A DNA stretch of 39,285 nucleotides from Actinomadura montaniterrae (GCF_008923365.1 NZ_WBMR01000041.1:17508-56792), one strand, 5' to 3'; positions 15,620 through 23,726 are shown, counted from the first letter of the stretch. Notes: generated by a model from the sequence alone, not told the origin. Made by a program: numbers and translations.

Positions 15620-16090
15620 ATGGCGAAGACTCACCACTACGAGGTGACAGTGACCTGGACGGGCGACACCGGATCCGGGACGAGCTCGTACCGCGCCTAC
15701 GAGCGGGCCCACGACGTGGAGGCCGCCGGCAAGCCGCCGATCGCGGGCAGCGCGGACCCCTCGTTCCGCGGCGACCCGTCCCGCTGGAACCCCGAGGAGC
15801 TGCTCGTCGCGTCGCTCTCGCAGTGCCACATGCTGTCCTACCTCAGCCTTTGCGCGCGCGAGGGGATCGCCGTCACGGGCTACGTCGACCGGCCGCACGG
15901 GACGATGATCGAGACGCCGGACGGCGGCGGCCGGTTCGAGGAGGTCGTGCTGCGCCCCGAGGTCACCCTCGCGGACCCGGCGCGGGCCGGCGAGGCGGCG
16001 CGGCTGCACGAGCGGGCCCACCAGGTGTGCTTCATCGCCGCCTCGGTGAACTTCCCGGTCCGGCACGAGCCCGAGATGACGATGGTCTGA
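15620..16090 (+). CDS. OsmC/Ohr-family peroxiredoxin-like protein
   Basis: This 156-residue protein belongs to the OsmC family of thiol peroxidases that reduce organic hydroperoxides. The two redox cysteines are Cys69 in ASLSQCHMLSYL and Cys137 in HQVCFIAASVNFPV, as in the family, and the N-terminal beta sheet (HHYEVTVTWTGD) is intact. The ATG at 15620 is preceded by GAGGAGG; longer upstream readings of the frame are not credible. It follows the gntR-type gene by 89 bp and precedes a lysR-type gene by 25 bp. It is closer to the YhfA/OsmC-like branch than to Ohr, but that split is uncertain. Confidence 0.9.
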   Translation: MAKTHHYEVTVTWTGDTGSGTSSYRAYERAHDVEAAGKPPIAGSADPSFRGDPSRWNPEELLVASLSQCHMLSYLSLCAREGIAVTGYVDRPHGTMIETPDGGGRFEEVVLRPEVTLADPARAGEAARLHERAHQVCFIAASVNFPVRHEPEMTMV

Positions 16091-16115
16091 CACCGGCACT
16101 GGGTGAGATGCTGGC

Positions 16116-17021
16116 GTGATGATGGGATCTCGCCAGCTCGAATACTTCCGGGCCGTCGCACGGGAACTGCACTTCACCCGGGCCGCGGAGGAGCTGCAGA
16201 TAGCGCAGCCCGCGCTGTCCCAGCAGATCCGCAAGCTCGAACGGCAGCTCGGCGTCGCCCTGTTCGACCGCGACAACCATCGCGTGGAGCTCACCCCGGC
16301 CGGGGCCGCCCTCCTCGAGCACGCCGAACGGATCCTCGCCGACATCACGGCGGTGGAGGAGGAGATGCACGGCTGGGCCGCGGGGACGCGCGGCCGCATC
16401 CGGCTCGGCATCGCGCGCGGGCTGACGGTCAGGTTCGCCCGCCTGCTGGCCGAGTTCTCCGCCGGGTTCCCCGCGGTCGACGTCGAGCTGCGGGAGAACA
16501 ACACCGAGGAGATGATCGCCGGGCTGCACGGCGGGCGGCTCGACGCGGCGACCGTCGTCCGGCTGCCCCCGCAGGAGGAGGGCCGCCGGCTCGCGTCGCT
16601 GCCGCTCGGCGAGGAGCCGCTCGTGCTCATCACGGCGGAGTCGGCGCCGCTCGCCGGCCGCTACCGGGTGCCGGTGGCGGCGCTGGACGGCATCGAGCTC
16701 GCCTGCTTCGCACCGGGGTCGGCGATCCGGGAGATCGTGCTGTCGGCCCTCGCCGCGGCGGGGGCGGCGGCGCGGATCCGGCTCGAGACCCGCGAGTACA
16801 GCACGGCGCGGGCGATGGCGAGCGTCGGACTCGCCGCGGCCGTCGTCCCGCGCTCGATCGCGGAGGAGCCGGGGCTCCCGGTCGCCGTCGTCCGGCTGGA
16901 TCCGGAGCCGACCTGGGCGCCCTCGCTGGCCTGGCCGGCGGGCCGCAGGCCGGGGCCGGCACTGTCGGCGTTCATCGCCTTCATGCGGGACCACCCGGAC
17001 TTCGCGTCCGTCGCGTCATAA
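16116..17021 (+). CDS. LysR-family transcriptional regulator
   Basis: This 301-residue protein has the LysR N-terminal helix-turn-helix (residues 1-60; RQLEYFRAVARELHFTRAAE, then QIAQPALSQQIRKLERQLGV) and a two-lobed periplasmic-binding-like effector domain (about 90-300). Starts GTG, ATG, ATG occur in tandem at 16116-16124, so the exact start is uncertain by two residues. It is followed 109 bp later on the same strand by the decarboxylase/hydrolase fusion gene. LysR genes of this type often control aromatic catabolism, which would fit that neighbour. Confidence 0.92.
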   Translation: MMMGSRQLEYFRAVARELHFTRAAEELQIAQPALSQQIRKLERQLGVALFDRDNHRVELTPAGAALLEHAERILADITAVEEEMHGWAAGTRGRIRLGIARGLTVRFARLLAEFSAGFPAVDVELRENNTEEMIAGLHGGRLDAATVVRLPPQEEGRRLASLPLGEEPLVLITAESAPLAGRYRVPVAALDGIELACFAPGSAIREIVLSALAAAGAAARIRLETREYSTARAMASVGLAAAVVPRSIAEEPGLPVAVVRLDPEPTWAPSLAWPAGRRPGPALSAFIAFMRDHPDFASVAS

Positions 17022-17048
17022 GCCAGAGATCTCACCAGCAGCTCATTC

Positions 17049-17061
17049 ATGTCTTGGACAT
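17049..17061. promoter_or_regulatory. Palindrome upstream of the decarboxylase/hydrolase gene
   Basis: ATGTCTTGGACAT is a perfect inverted repeat (ATGTC/GACAT, 3-base spacer) 69 bp before the fusion gene and just after the lysR-type gene. It could be a regulator site; nothing else supports it. Confidence 0.3.
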
Positions 17062-17130
17062 CTGACGCCGCGGGCGCGACGATCAACGTGTCCCGCACAG
17101 CGCGGGGGTTACCGGAAGAGGAGCGGCACG

Positions 17131-18294
17131 ATGAACCGTGACGAGCGTGGGCGCAGGGCGTACGAGGGCCTGATGGGCGTGCCGGCCGAGCAGGCCTTCG
17201 GCGACGTGCGCCGCATTTCTCCGCAGATGTACGAGACCGTGCTCGACGGGGCGTTCGGTGGCCCGCTGGCGCGCGCGGAACTGTCCCGCCGGGACCGGGA
17301 GATCGCGAGCGCGGCGATCGTGGCGGCCATCGGCGGCGCCGACCGGCGCCTGGCCAGCCACGTGCGCGGCGCGCTCCACCAGGGCGTCGAGCCCCACGAA
17401 CTGCTCGCGCTCGCGGAGCACGTCGCCGTCTACGCGGGCTTCCCGCGCGCGCTCAACGCATTGGACGTCGTCAATGAGGTGCTGAAGGAGGCGGACGTCC
17501 CGGACCAGCCGGCTCTCCACCGCGTCCAGCTGGCCGACCACGAGACCGTGGTCGCGCAGAAGGGCGACCACGGGCCCGCAGTGATCCTTTCGCACTCCCT
17601 CGGCGTGGACTGGCGGATGTGGGAGCCGATCATGGAGCGCCTGTCGCAGGGCCGCCGCGTCTTCGCCTACGACTTCCGCGGCCACGGCGCGGCGGCCGGC
17701 GCGCCCCGCCCGTTCTCCATGGACGACCTCGCCCGCGACATGGGCGGCGTCCTCGACGCGTTCGGAGTGGAGCGGGCGCACGTGGTCGGGCTGTCCATGG
17801 GCGGCGGCATCGCGCAGACGTTCGCGGTGCGCTCGCCCGAGCGCATCGAGTCGCTGGCGCTCCTCGCCACCACCGACCACGCGTTCGGCGCCTTCGAAGG
17901 ACGGGCGCGCTCCGGCGAGGTCGACGGCATGGAAGCGCAGATCGTCCCGACCCTGACGCGCTGGTTCACCGCCCCCGCGCTCGCGACGAACGGGTGGGGC
18001 GTGCAGTACGCGCGCGAGCTCATCCGGCGCTTCGACCCCGCCGACTGGGCCGCCGCCTGGCGCGCCTTCAAGGACGTCGAGGTCCAGGGCAAGCTCGCCT
18101 CGCTCGACGCGCCGACCCTGGTCCTCGTGGGGGAGGAGGACTACTCGACCACGCCGGAGATCATGTCGGGCGTCGCCGAGCGCATCCCGGGCTCCACGTA
18201 CGAGGTGCTGCCGGGGACGCCGCACATGCAGACGCTCGAGCAGCCCGGCCTGGTCGCCGACGCCATCGACCGCTTCCTTCCGGCCGACCGCTAG
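17131..18294 (+). CDS. Carboxymuconolactone decarboxylase / alpha/beta hydrolase fusion
   Basis: This 387-residue protein joins two domains. Residues about 1-120 are a carboxymuconolactone decarboxylase-type domain (RRDREIASAAIVAAIGGADR, SHVRGALHQGVEPHELLALA) and residues about 130-387 an alpha/beta hydrolase with nucleophile Ser222 (GLSMGGG), Asp337 (GEEDYSTTP) and His365 (GTPHMQTLEQP). The hydrolase resembles 3-oxoadipate enol-lactonase (PcaD). In known PcaL fusions of the beta-ketoadipate pathway the hydrolase comes first; here the order is reversed. No other pca genes are nearby, so the substrate is uncertain. The ATG has GAAGAGGAGCGG upstream. Confidence 0.85.
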   Translation: MNRDERGRRAYEGLMGVPAEQAFGDVRRISPQMYETVLDGAFGGPLARAELSRRDREIASAAIVAAIGGADRRLASHVRGALHQGVEPHELLALAEHVAVYAGFPRALNALDVVNEVLKEADVPDQPALHRVQLADHETVVAQKGDHGPAVILSHSLGVDWRMWEPIMERLSQGRRVFAYDFRGHGAAAGAPRPFSMDDLARDMGGVLDAFGVERAHVVGLSMGGGIAQTFAVRSPERIESLALLATTDHAFGAFEGRARSGEVDGMEAQIVPTLTRWFTAPALATNGWGVQYARELIRRFDPADWAAAWRAFKDVEVQGKLASLDAPTLVLVGEEDYSTTPEIMSGVAERIPGSTYEVLPGTPHMQTLEQPGLVADAIDRFLPADR

Positions 18295-18300
18295 AGCGCG

Positions 18301-18340
18301 CGCGTGGAGCCGTCCCCTCGAGGGCGGCTCCACGCGTTTC
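18301..18340 (+). terminator. Terminator after the fusion gene
   Basis: CGCGTGGAGCCG (18301-18312) and CGGCTCCACGCG (18325-18336) form a perfect 12-bp stem, with the palindrome CCCTCGAGGG in the loop, followed by TTTC. A second copy of the 3' arm (CGGCTCCACGCG) follows at 18345-18356, a partial duplication. Confidence 0.75.
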
Positions 18341-18434
18341 GGGGGCGGCTCCACGCGTTCTCGCCCGTGCGGGTGAGGCGAATGGTTCCCGTGGGGGAGG
18401 CGGCGGCTGGGCGCTCGCCGGGAGGCTCGCCACC

Positions 18435-18461
18435 ATGAACACGGGTTGGACGCACCGGTGA
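18435..18461 (+). CDS. Eight-codon upstream ORF coupled to the membrane-protein gene
   Basis: ATG to TGA encodes MNTGWTHR and has the only good ribosome site here (GGGAGG, 9 bases upstream). Its TGA overlaps the GTG at 18458 (GTGA), which starts the membrane protein. Ribosomes could terminate and restart there. It could also be a chance frame. Confidence 0.4.
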   Translation: MNTGWTHR

Positions 18462-19444
18462 GCGGCACCGCGGCACCGGTCGAGACGGACCAGGTCGGCG
18501 CCAGATGGTCGACGTTGCGCATGGCGGGCGGCTACGGCGCCGCCCTGTCGCTGTCGCTGTATCTCCTGGTCAAGGTCGTATGGGTGGTGGCGGCGCTGCT
18601 CGGGCACACGCCGTCGTCCTTCAGCGACGGCGACTGGATCCTGCTGAACGCGGTCACCGTCGCCATGGCGGTCGTCGGCGTCGTCCTGGGGCTGCTCCTC
18701 GCGCAACCTCGCGGACGCCGCGTCCCGGCAGCGCCGGTGGTCTTCTTCGCCTGGATGGCGGCGGGGTTCCTCATCCCGATGATCCCCTACATGGTCGCCA
18801 GCGCGTTCCTCGGCGGCGACTCGGGAGGCGGCTCGGGTAACTCGGGCGGCTCCGGCGGCGGGGATGCGATGCCGCCGTGGGAGGTGGTCTTCATCACCAT
18901 CGGCTTCGCGGGCATGGCCGTGGGGCTCGCCATCGCGCTCCCCGTCTACCTGCGCGAGAGATGGCCGGCCGCGTTCCTCGGACGCGTCGGCGACCGCCTG
19001 CCCGCGCGCCTCGGCCGTCCCCACCTGGGGGCGCTGTATCTCCTGGTCACAGCGTTGGTCGTCCTCTGGACGTACTGGACGGCGGGCGGCACGCTCGGTC
19101 TCGCCCCCGCCCACCGCGACATGATGGACGTCAACGGGCGGCTGCTCATCGGCAACTCCGCCCTCTGGGCGGCCATGGGCGCCGCTGCGATCCGCGTCGT
19201 CGCTACAGGACGGCCAAGGATGCCCTTGTGGATCCCCATGGCCGTCGCCTTCACTTCTTCGGGATCGTTGTTCGCATGGGCGGCGTGGAAGCTCCCTTGG
19301 GCGCTCATCAGGCCTGGCGGTTACGAGGCGCCCGAGTACCCCGCCGTCTCCGTCGTCCAGTACGGGCTGAGCATCGCCGCCGGAATCGTCATGCTCGCCG
19401 CACTGCTCAAGGCCGTCCGGTCGCGCGACAGCGCGCTCCGATGA
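18458..19444 (+). CDS. Multi-pass membrane protein, unknown function
   Basis: This 328-residue protein has about seven or eight transmembrane helices (first GGYGAALSLSLYLLVKVVWV, last YGLSIAAGIVMLAALLKAV) and a Gly/Ser-rich linker (GGDSGGGSGNSGGSGGGDA) between helices 3 and 4. I do not recognise a functional motif. The start at GTG 18458 overlaps the stop of a short upstream frame that has the ribosome site; a TTG at 18446 in the same frame is an alternative. It stands between the terminator at 18301 and a repeat region, so it is probably monocistronic. Confidence 0.75.
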   Translation: MSGTAAPVETDQVGARWSTLRMAGGYGAALSLSLYLLVKVVWVVAALLGHTPSSFSDGDWILLNAVTVAMAVVGVVLGLLLAQPRGRRVPAAPVVFFAWMAAGFLIPMIPYMVASAFLGGDSGGGSGNSGGSGGGDAMPPWEVVFITIGFAGMAVGLAIALPVYLRERWPAAFLGRVGDRLPARLGRPHLGALYLLVTALVVLWTYWTAGGTLGLAPAHRDMMDVNGRLLIGNSALWAAMGAAAIRVVATGRPRMPLWIPMAVAFTSSGSLFAWAAWKLPWALIRPGGYEAPEYPAVSVVQYGLSIAAGIVMLAALLKAVRSRDSALR

Positions 19445-19522
19445 CCCGCGGCCCGGCGAGAAGCCGCCCGAGGCCCCCCACCGCCCCGCCAAGGCCCCGC
19501 ATCACAAGCCACCGCCGCCCTC

Positions 19523-19683
19523 GGCGTCGGGCGTCGGGCGTTGGCGTCGGGCGTCGGGCGTTGGCGTCGGGCGTTAGGCGTCGGCGTCCGGCGTAGGCGT
19601 CCGGCGTCAGCGGCGGGCGTTAGCGGCGGGCTTCAGCGTCCGGAGCGTCAGCGTCCGGGGCGTCAGCGTCCGGTCTTAGTGTC
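19523..19683. repeat. GGCGTC-type degenerate tandem repeats
   Basis: The 20-base unit GGCGTCGGGCGTCGGGCGTT occurs twice exactly (19523-19542, 19543-19562), followed by a 13-base partial copy and degenerate GGCGTC/GCGTCCGG units that run up to and into the 3' end of the tetR-type gene. The stretch 19445-19675 holds no gene. G-rich runs could form a G-quadruplex. No spacers of constant size, so it is not CRISPR. Confidence 0.8.
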
Positions 19684-20257
19684 CGGCTTCGATGATCGGT
19701 GTGAGTAGCAGGTCGAGGCGGTCGCCGGTGCGGTCGGGCCGCAGCCGGTGCCCGTGCGCGAGGGTGGCGAGGCCGTGCAGCGCCCCCCAGGTCACCTCCG
19801 CGAGCGTCTCCACGTCCCGCTCGCCCGCGAGCGGCTCCAGCGCGGACACGAACTCCCCGAACGCGTCCCGCAGCTGCTCGGGCGACTCGCCGGTGCCGGA
19901 CGTCACGTCGATCTGCTGGACGAACATCGCGTCGTACAGGGCCGGCCGCTCCCGGGCGAAGTCCAGGTAGGCGCTGGCGACCGCGCGCAGGGCCTCCTCC
20001 GGCGCGGGCCTCGCCGTCCGCGCCTCCCGCAAGCGGCCCGCCAGCTCGCCGAACCCGTCCACGGCCACCGCCGCGACGATGGCGTCCTTGCCCTTGAAAT
20101 GGCTGTAGAGGACGGGCTGGCTGTATTCGACGGTCTCGGCCAGCCGCCGGGTGGTGACCGACTCCCAGCCGTCGGCCTCGGCCATTTCCCGGGCGGCTCG
20201 GACGATCAGCCGGTGACGTTCTGCTCGCTCGCGCTCTCGGCGTTCCTGTGCGGACAC
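19676..20257 (-). CDS. TetR-family transcriptional regulator
   Basis: This 193-residue repressor has the TetR N-terminal helix-turn-helix (about 15-60; SVTTRRLAETVEYSQPVLYS, then HFKGKDAI) and a helical C-terminal ligand domain of the TetR_C_13/WHG type (EVTWGALHGLATLAHGHRLR). The GTG start lies just downstream of two copies of a CTAGC-ATC-GCTAG palindrome, so autoregulation is very likely. It is downstream of the pirin gene on the same strand, with 84 bp between. The ligand is unknown. Confidence 0.92.
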   Translation of the reverse strand: MSAQERRERERAERHRLIVRAAREMAEADGWESVTTRRLAETVEYSQPVLYSHFKGKDAIVAAVAVDGFGELAGRLREARTARPAPEEALRAVASAYLDFARERPALYDAMFVQQIDVTSGTGESPEQLRDAFGEFVSALEPLAGERDVETLAEVTWGALHGLATLAHGHRLRPDRTGDRLDLLLTPIIEAGH

Positions 20258-20267
20258 GTATCGGACC

Positions 20268-20331
20268 CTAGCATCGCTAGTGTATCGAGCAAGGCTATTG
20301 TCAGGTGGAATCGAAACGCTAGCGATGCTAG
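20268..20331. promoter_or_regulatory. Paired TetR operators
   Basis: CTAGCATCGCTAG (20268-20280) and CTAGCGATGCTAG (20319-20331) are exact reverse complements, each itself palindromic around three central bases. They flank the likely tetR promoter with 51 bp between starts, about five helical turns, which would allow cooperative or looped binding. Confidence 0.75.
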
Positions 20332-20341
20332 AGGGCGGCCG

Positions 20342-21307
20342 TCACCGCACGCGCCCTCGCGGCTTGAGCGGAACGTCCGGGAGGGCCGGTGCCGGGATCG
20401 GAGGCCCGTCGTAACCGTGCACGACGCCGAACCCGTCACCGGACGTCCAGTCCTCCCGCGCCCGGCGGATCTCCTCGCCCGACCGCGCGACGAAGTTCCA
20501 CCACATGACGAGCTTCTCCGCGAACGGCTCGCCGCCCAGCAGCACCAGCCCGCTCGCCCCGTCGGCGCGCAGCCGCAGCTCGCGGCGGCCGCACCCGAGG
20601 TACACCATCGAGCCCGGCTCGGCCCGCACCCCGTCCACCTCCGTGACGCCCGACATCGTGAGCGCCGCGTACTCGAAGTCCGGCTCGACGGGCAGCCGGA
20701 CGTCCGCCCCGTCCGCCAGGGCGACGTCCGCGCCGACGATCGGGGTGAACACCGTGCCGGGCGAGGCGGCCCCGTCGAACTCGCCGAGGATCACCGTTCC
20801 GCTGAACCCGGGCCCGGTCACCACCGGCAGGTCGCCGTGATGCTCGAACGCCGGGTCGGTGCGGCGGTGCGTGTCCGGAAGCGCCACCCACAGCTGCGCC
20901 CCGTGCAGGATGCGCGGATGATCGCGCGGCGACTCCTCCGAATGCGCGATGGCCCGCCCCGCCGTCATCAGCCCCAGCTCGCGCGGCCGGACGGTCTGCA
21001 GGCTCCCGAGGCTGTCGCGGTGCAGCACCTCGCCGTCGTGCAGCCAGCTCACCGTCTGCAGCCCGATGTGCGGATGCGGCGGCACCTGCATGCCGGGCTG
21101 ATCGGCGATGTCGTCGGGTCCGTAGTGGTCGACGAAGCACCAGGCGCCCACCATCCGCCGGCCCAGGCTCGGCAGCAGCCGCCGGACGAACGTGCTCTCG
21201 CCCAAAGGCACCCGGCGCGGTGGCAGCACCTCGTGCACCGGCCCACCCGGGACGTCCTCCCGGCCCCCGCACGCGACGGCGCTGGGCCGCACATCAAGAT
21301 TGCTCAC
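20342..21307 (-). CDS. Pirin family protein
   Basis: This 321-residue protein is a bicupin pirin. The N-terminal cupin metal site is visible: His78 and His80 in VPPHPHIGLQ, then His122 and Glu124 in GRAIAHSEESP, with the typical segments STFVRRLLPSLGRRMVGAWC and HRDSLGSLQTVRPRELGLMT. Pirins bind iron or nickel and act as quercetinases or redox-dependent regulators. The GTG at 21307 has AAGGGAG upstream and gives a normal length; an upstream reading of the frame is unlikely. It diverges from the lipoate ligase gene and precedes the tetR-type gene. Confidence 0.92.
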   Translation of the reverse strand: MSNLDVRPSAVACGGREDVPGGPVHEVLPPRRVPLGESTFVRRLLPSLGRRMVGAWCFVDHYGPDDIADQPGMQVPPHPHIGLQTVSWLHDGEVLHRDSLGSLQTVRPRELGLMTAGRAIAHSEESPRDHPRILHGAQLWVALPDTHRRTDPAFEHHGDLPVVTGPGFSGTVILGEFDGAASPGTVFTPIVGADVALADGADVRLPVEPDFEYAALTMSGVTEVDGVRAEPGSMVYLGCGRRELRLRADGASGLVLLGGEPFAEKLVMWWNFVARSGEEIRRAREDWTSGDGFGVVHGYDGPPIPAPALPDVPLKPRGRVR

Positions 21308-21449
21308 GGCACCGACTCCCTTCTGAGGAACACCGTATGCAACGCCGCCGCCGCGGCCCCGCCCGGGACCGTCGGCGTCCACGCCGCATCCTCCGCGCGT
21401 CGCTTCCGGTGTGCGGAATCGGAAGTGGTGCGCGGGGGTTTGAACGAAC

Positions 21450-22502
21450 GTGATGCACGGTGAGTACAAGGTCCCCGGCGGCAAGCTCGTGGTCGCCGAT
21501 GTCGACGTCGTGGACGGCCTGCTGCGCCGCCCCAGGATCAGCGGCGACTTCTTCATGGAGCCCGACGAGGCGCTCGAGGCCATCAACGCCGCTCTGGACG
21601 GGCTGCCCGCGGGGCTGGAGGCCAGGGAGATCGGCGCCCGCGTCCAGGCGGGGCTGCCGGCCGGGACCGTGATGCTGGGCATCACCGCCGAGGCCGTCGG
21701 GATCGCGGTGCGGCGGGCCATCGCCCACGCGTCGGACTGGCGCGACCACGAGTGGCGGCTGATCCACGAGCCGCCGCAGGAGCCCGCGCTGCACATGGCG
21801 CTCGACCAGGTGCTCGCGGAGGAGGTCGGCGCGGGACGCCGGCCGCCGACGCTGCGAGTATGGGAATGGGCGTCGCCGGCCGTGGTCATCGGCAGCTTCC
21901 AGTCGCTGCGCAACGAGGTCGACGCCGAGGAGGCCCGGCGGTACGGCGTCGAGGTCGTGCGCCGCGTCAGCGGCGGCGGCGCGATGTTCGTCGAGCCCGG
22001 CAACACGATCACCTACTCGCTGTACGCGCCCGGCTCGCTCGTCGCGGGCATGTCGTTCGCGGAGAGCTACGCGTTCCTCGACGACTGGGTGCTGGGCGCC
22101 CTCGGCGAGCTCGGGATCCGCGCCTGGTACCAGCCGCTCAACGACATCACCTCCGACGAGGGCAAGATCGCGGGTGCGGCGCAGAAGCGGCTCGCCGGCG
22201 GCGCCGTGCTGCACCACGTGACGATGTCCTACGACATCGACGCGGCGAAGATGCTGCGGGTGCTGCGGATCGGCCGGGAGAAGATCTCCGACAAGGGCAT
22301 CGCGAGCGCGGCCAAGCGCGTCGACCCGCTCCGCCGGCAGACCGGCCTGCCCCGCGAGGAGATCATCGACCGGATGATCGCGCACTTCCGGAGCCGGTAC
22401 GGCCTGGTCGCGGACGGGCTGACCGAGGACGAGCTCCGCCTCGCCGACAAGTACGCCGCCGACAAGTTCACCACGCCGGAGTGGACCGCCCGCGTCCCCT
22501 GA
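21450..22502 (+). CDS. Lipoate-protein ligase A family protein, accessory domain at N-terminus
   Basis: This 350-residue protein attaches lipoate (or octanoate) to lipoyl domains. Residues 1-90 (MHGEYKVPGGKLVVADVDV) resemble the small accessory domain that is C-terminal in E. coli LplA; here it comes first. The catalytic domain (about 100-350) has the RRVSGGGAMFVEPGNTITYS motif and the lysine segment SDEGKIAGAAQKR. This permuted order is known from other actinobacterial and archaeal proteins. Starts GTG 21450 and ATG 21453 are equivalent; no strong ribosome site is visible. It ends 80 bp from the convergent oxidoreductase gene, with a 12-bp minisatellite between. Confidence 0.88.
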   Translation: MMHGEYKVPGGKLVVADVDVVDGLLRRPRISGDFFMEPDEALEAINAALDGLPAGLEAREIGARVQAGLPAGTVMLGITAEAVGIAVRRAIAHASDWRDHEWRLIHEPPQEPALHMALDQVLAEEVGAGRRPPTLRVWEWASPAVVIGSFQSLRNEVDAEEARRYGVEVVRRVSGGGAMFVEPGNTITYSLYAPGSLVAGMSFAESYAFLDDWVLGALGELGIRAWYQPLNDITSDEGKIAGAAQKRLAGGAVLHHVTMSYDIDAAKMLRVLRIGREKISDKGIASAAKRVDPLRRQTGLPREEIIDRMIAHFRSRYGLVADGLTEDELRLADKYAADKFTTPEWTARVP

Positions 22503-22506
22503 CGGC

Positions 22507-22566
22507 GTCGGCGTTCGGGTCGGCGTTCGGGTCGGCGTTCGGCTTGATGCTGGGCTTGATGCTGGG
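22507..22566. repeat. Five 12-bp tandem repeats
   Basis: GTCGGCGTTCGG occurs three times exactly (22507-22542), followed by CTTGATGCTGGG twice exactly (22543-22566). The array starts 4 bases after the lipoate ligase stop and fills most of the gap to the convergent gene. Confidence 0.9.
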
Positions 22567-22582
22567 CGCCGAGGTGGAGAGG

Positions 22583-23710
22583 TCACGGCTGCGCCACCTC
22601 CCGCCGCGTGCCGGTCTCGGCGGACAGGCGGACGGCGTCGAGGAGCCGGTGTACGCGCAGGCCCGCGTCGAAACCGGGGACGGTCCGGCCGCCCGTCCGG
22701 ATGTCGTCGGCGAAGCGGGCGTAGAACTGCGCGACGTTGAGGACCTCGACGCCGCGCGCCGGCTCGGGGACCCACAGGTACTCCTCCGGGATGGGCAACT
22801 CCTCGCGGGGCGATCCGTGGCCGCGGGCGCCGCGGAGCGCCAGGACGCCGATCTGGACGCCGGCCGCCGCGCCCGGGCCGGGGGAGACGAGGGCGAGGTC
22901 GCCGTCTGTGCCCGCGATCTCGATCCGGGTCCGGGCGGCGGTGACCTTGGCGTCGTGGACGTGCACGACGGCGGTGGCGCCGCCGGCGAGGACGGCGGCG
23001 ACGGCGATCTGGTCGGGGCTCGTGACCTTCACCGCCTCGTCCGTGCCGGCCACCGTGTACGCGGTGCGCTGCACGGCCAGTTCCGCCGACAGGGCCGTGA
23101 CGTCCCCGGCGAGGTGCTCCAGGACGTCGAGGGTGTGGCCGGCGCCGACCTCGAGCGTCCCGGCTCCGTTGGACGGGTCGAGCGTGTAGGCGGCGAAGCC
23201 GGGGATCTCGCCGGCGCCGCCCTTGCCGCGCGCCGCGTACACGTTCACCGAGGTCACCCGGCCCACGTATCCGTCGGCGACGAGGTCCCGCGCGTACCGG
23301 ACGGCCGGGGAGAAGCGCGCCTGCAGGCCCACGGCGTGCCGGACGCCGGCGTCGCGCGCGAGGTGCAGCAGGCCCTCGGCCTCCGCGGTGGTGAGCGCCA
23401 GGGGCCATTCGCAGTAGACGTGCTTGCCCGCGCCGAGCGCCGCGCGGATGAGCGCGTCGTGGGCCGGCACCTTGACGGTGATCGCCACCAGGTCGACGTC
23501 GGGATGCGCGGCGAGCTCGGCGGCGTCGGTGAAGGCGTGCGGGACGCCGAACCGGTCGGCCGCCGCGCGGGCGCTGGCGGCCCGGCTCGTGCCGACGGCC
23601 GTGATCTCGTAGCCGGGCAGGGCGCGGAGCGCGGGGATGTGCGCCCGCGCGGCCCAGCCCCGGTCGGGATTCGCTCCGACGACGCCCACCCGGATCCTGC
23701 CGTCCGCCAT
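22583..23710 (-). CDS. Gfo/Idh/MocA family oxidoreductase
   Basis: This 375-residue NAD(P)-dependent sugar or inositol dehydrogenase has the N-terminal Rossmann motif (RVGVVGANPDRGWAARAHIP), the EWPLALTTAEAE segment in place of the usual EKP (here the central residue is Trp), and the C-terminal substrate domain (GAGEIPGFAAYTLDPSNGAG, GAGHTLDVLEHL). The lysine of EKP, normally catalytic or NAD-binding, is missing, so activity may differ from that of the classic family. The ATG at 23710 has GGAGGGGAG upstream. It diverges from the terD-type gene across a region rich in CGTCC inverted repeats. Confidence 0.88.
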   Translation of the reverse strand: MADGRIRVGVVGANPDRGWAARAHIPALRALPGYEITAVGTSRAASARAAADRFGVPHAFTDAAELAAHPDVDLVAITVKVPAHDALIRAALGAGKHVYCEWPLALTTAEAEGLLHLARDAGVRHAVGLQARFSPAVRYARDLVADGYVGRVTSVNVYAARGKGGAGEIPGFAAYTLDPSNGAGTLEVGAGHTLDVLEHLAGDVTALSAELAVQRTAYTVAGTDEAVKVTSPDQIAVAAVLAGGATAVVHVHDAKVTAARTRIEIAGTDGDLALVSPGPGAAAGVQIGVLALRGARGHGSPREELPIPEEYLWVPEPARGVEVLNVAQFYARFADDIRTGGRTVPGFDAGLRVHRLLDAVRLSAETGTRREVAQP

Positions 23711-23726
23711 GCCGCTCCCCTCCGCC

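Noticed and set aside
19523..19683. CRISPR array
   Set aside because: The units are head-to-tail or degenerate and there are no unique spacers of constant length, nor cas genes.
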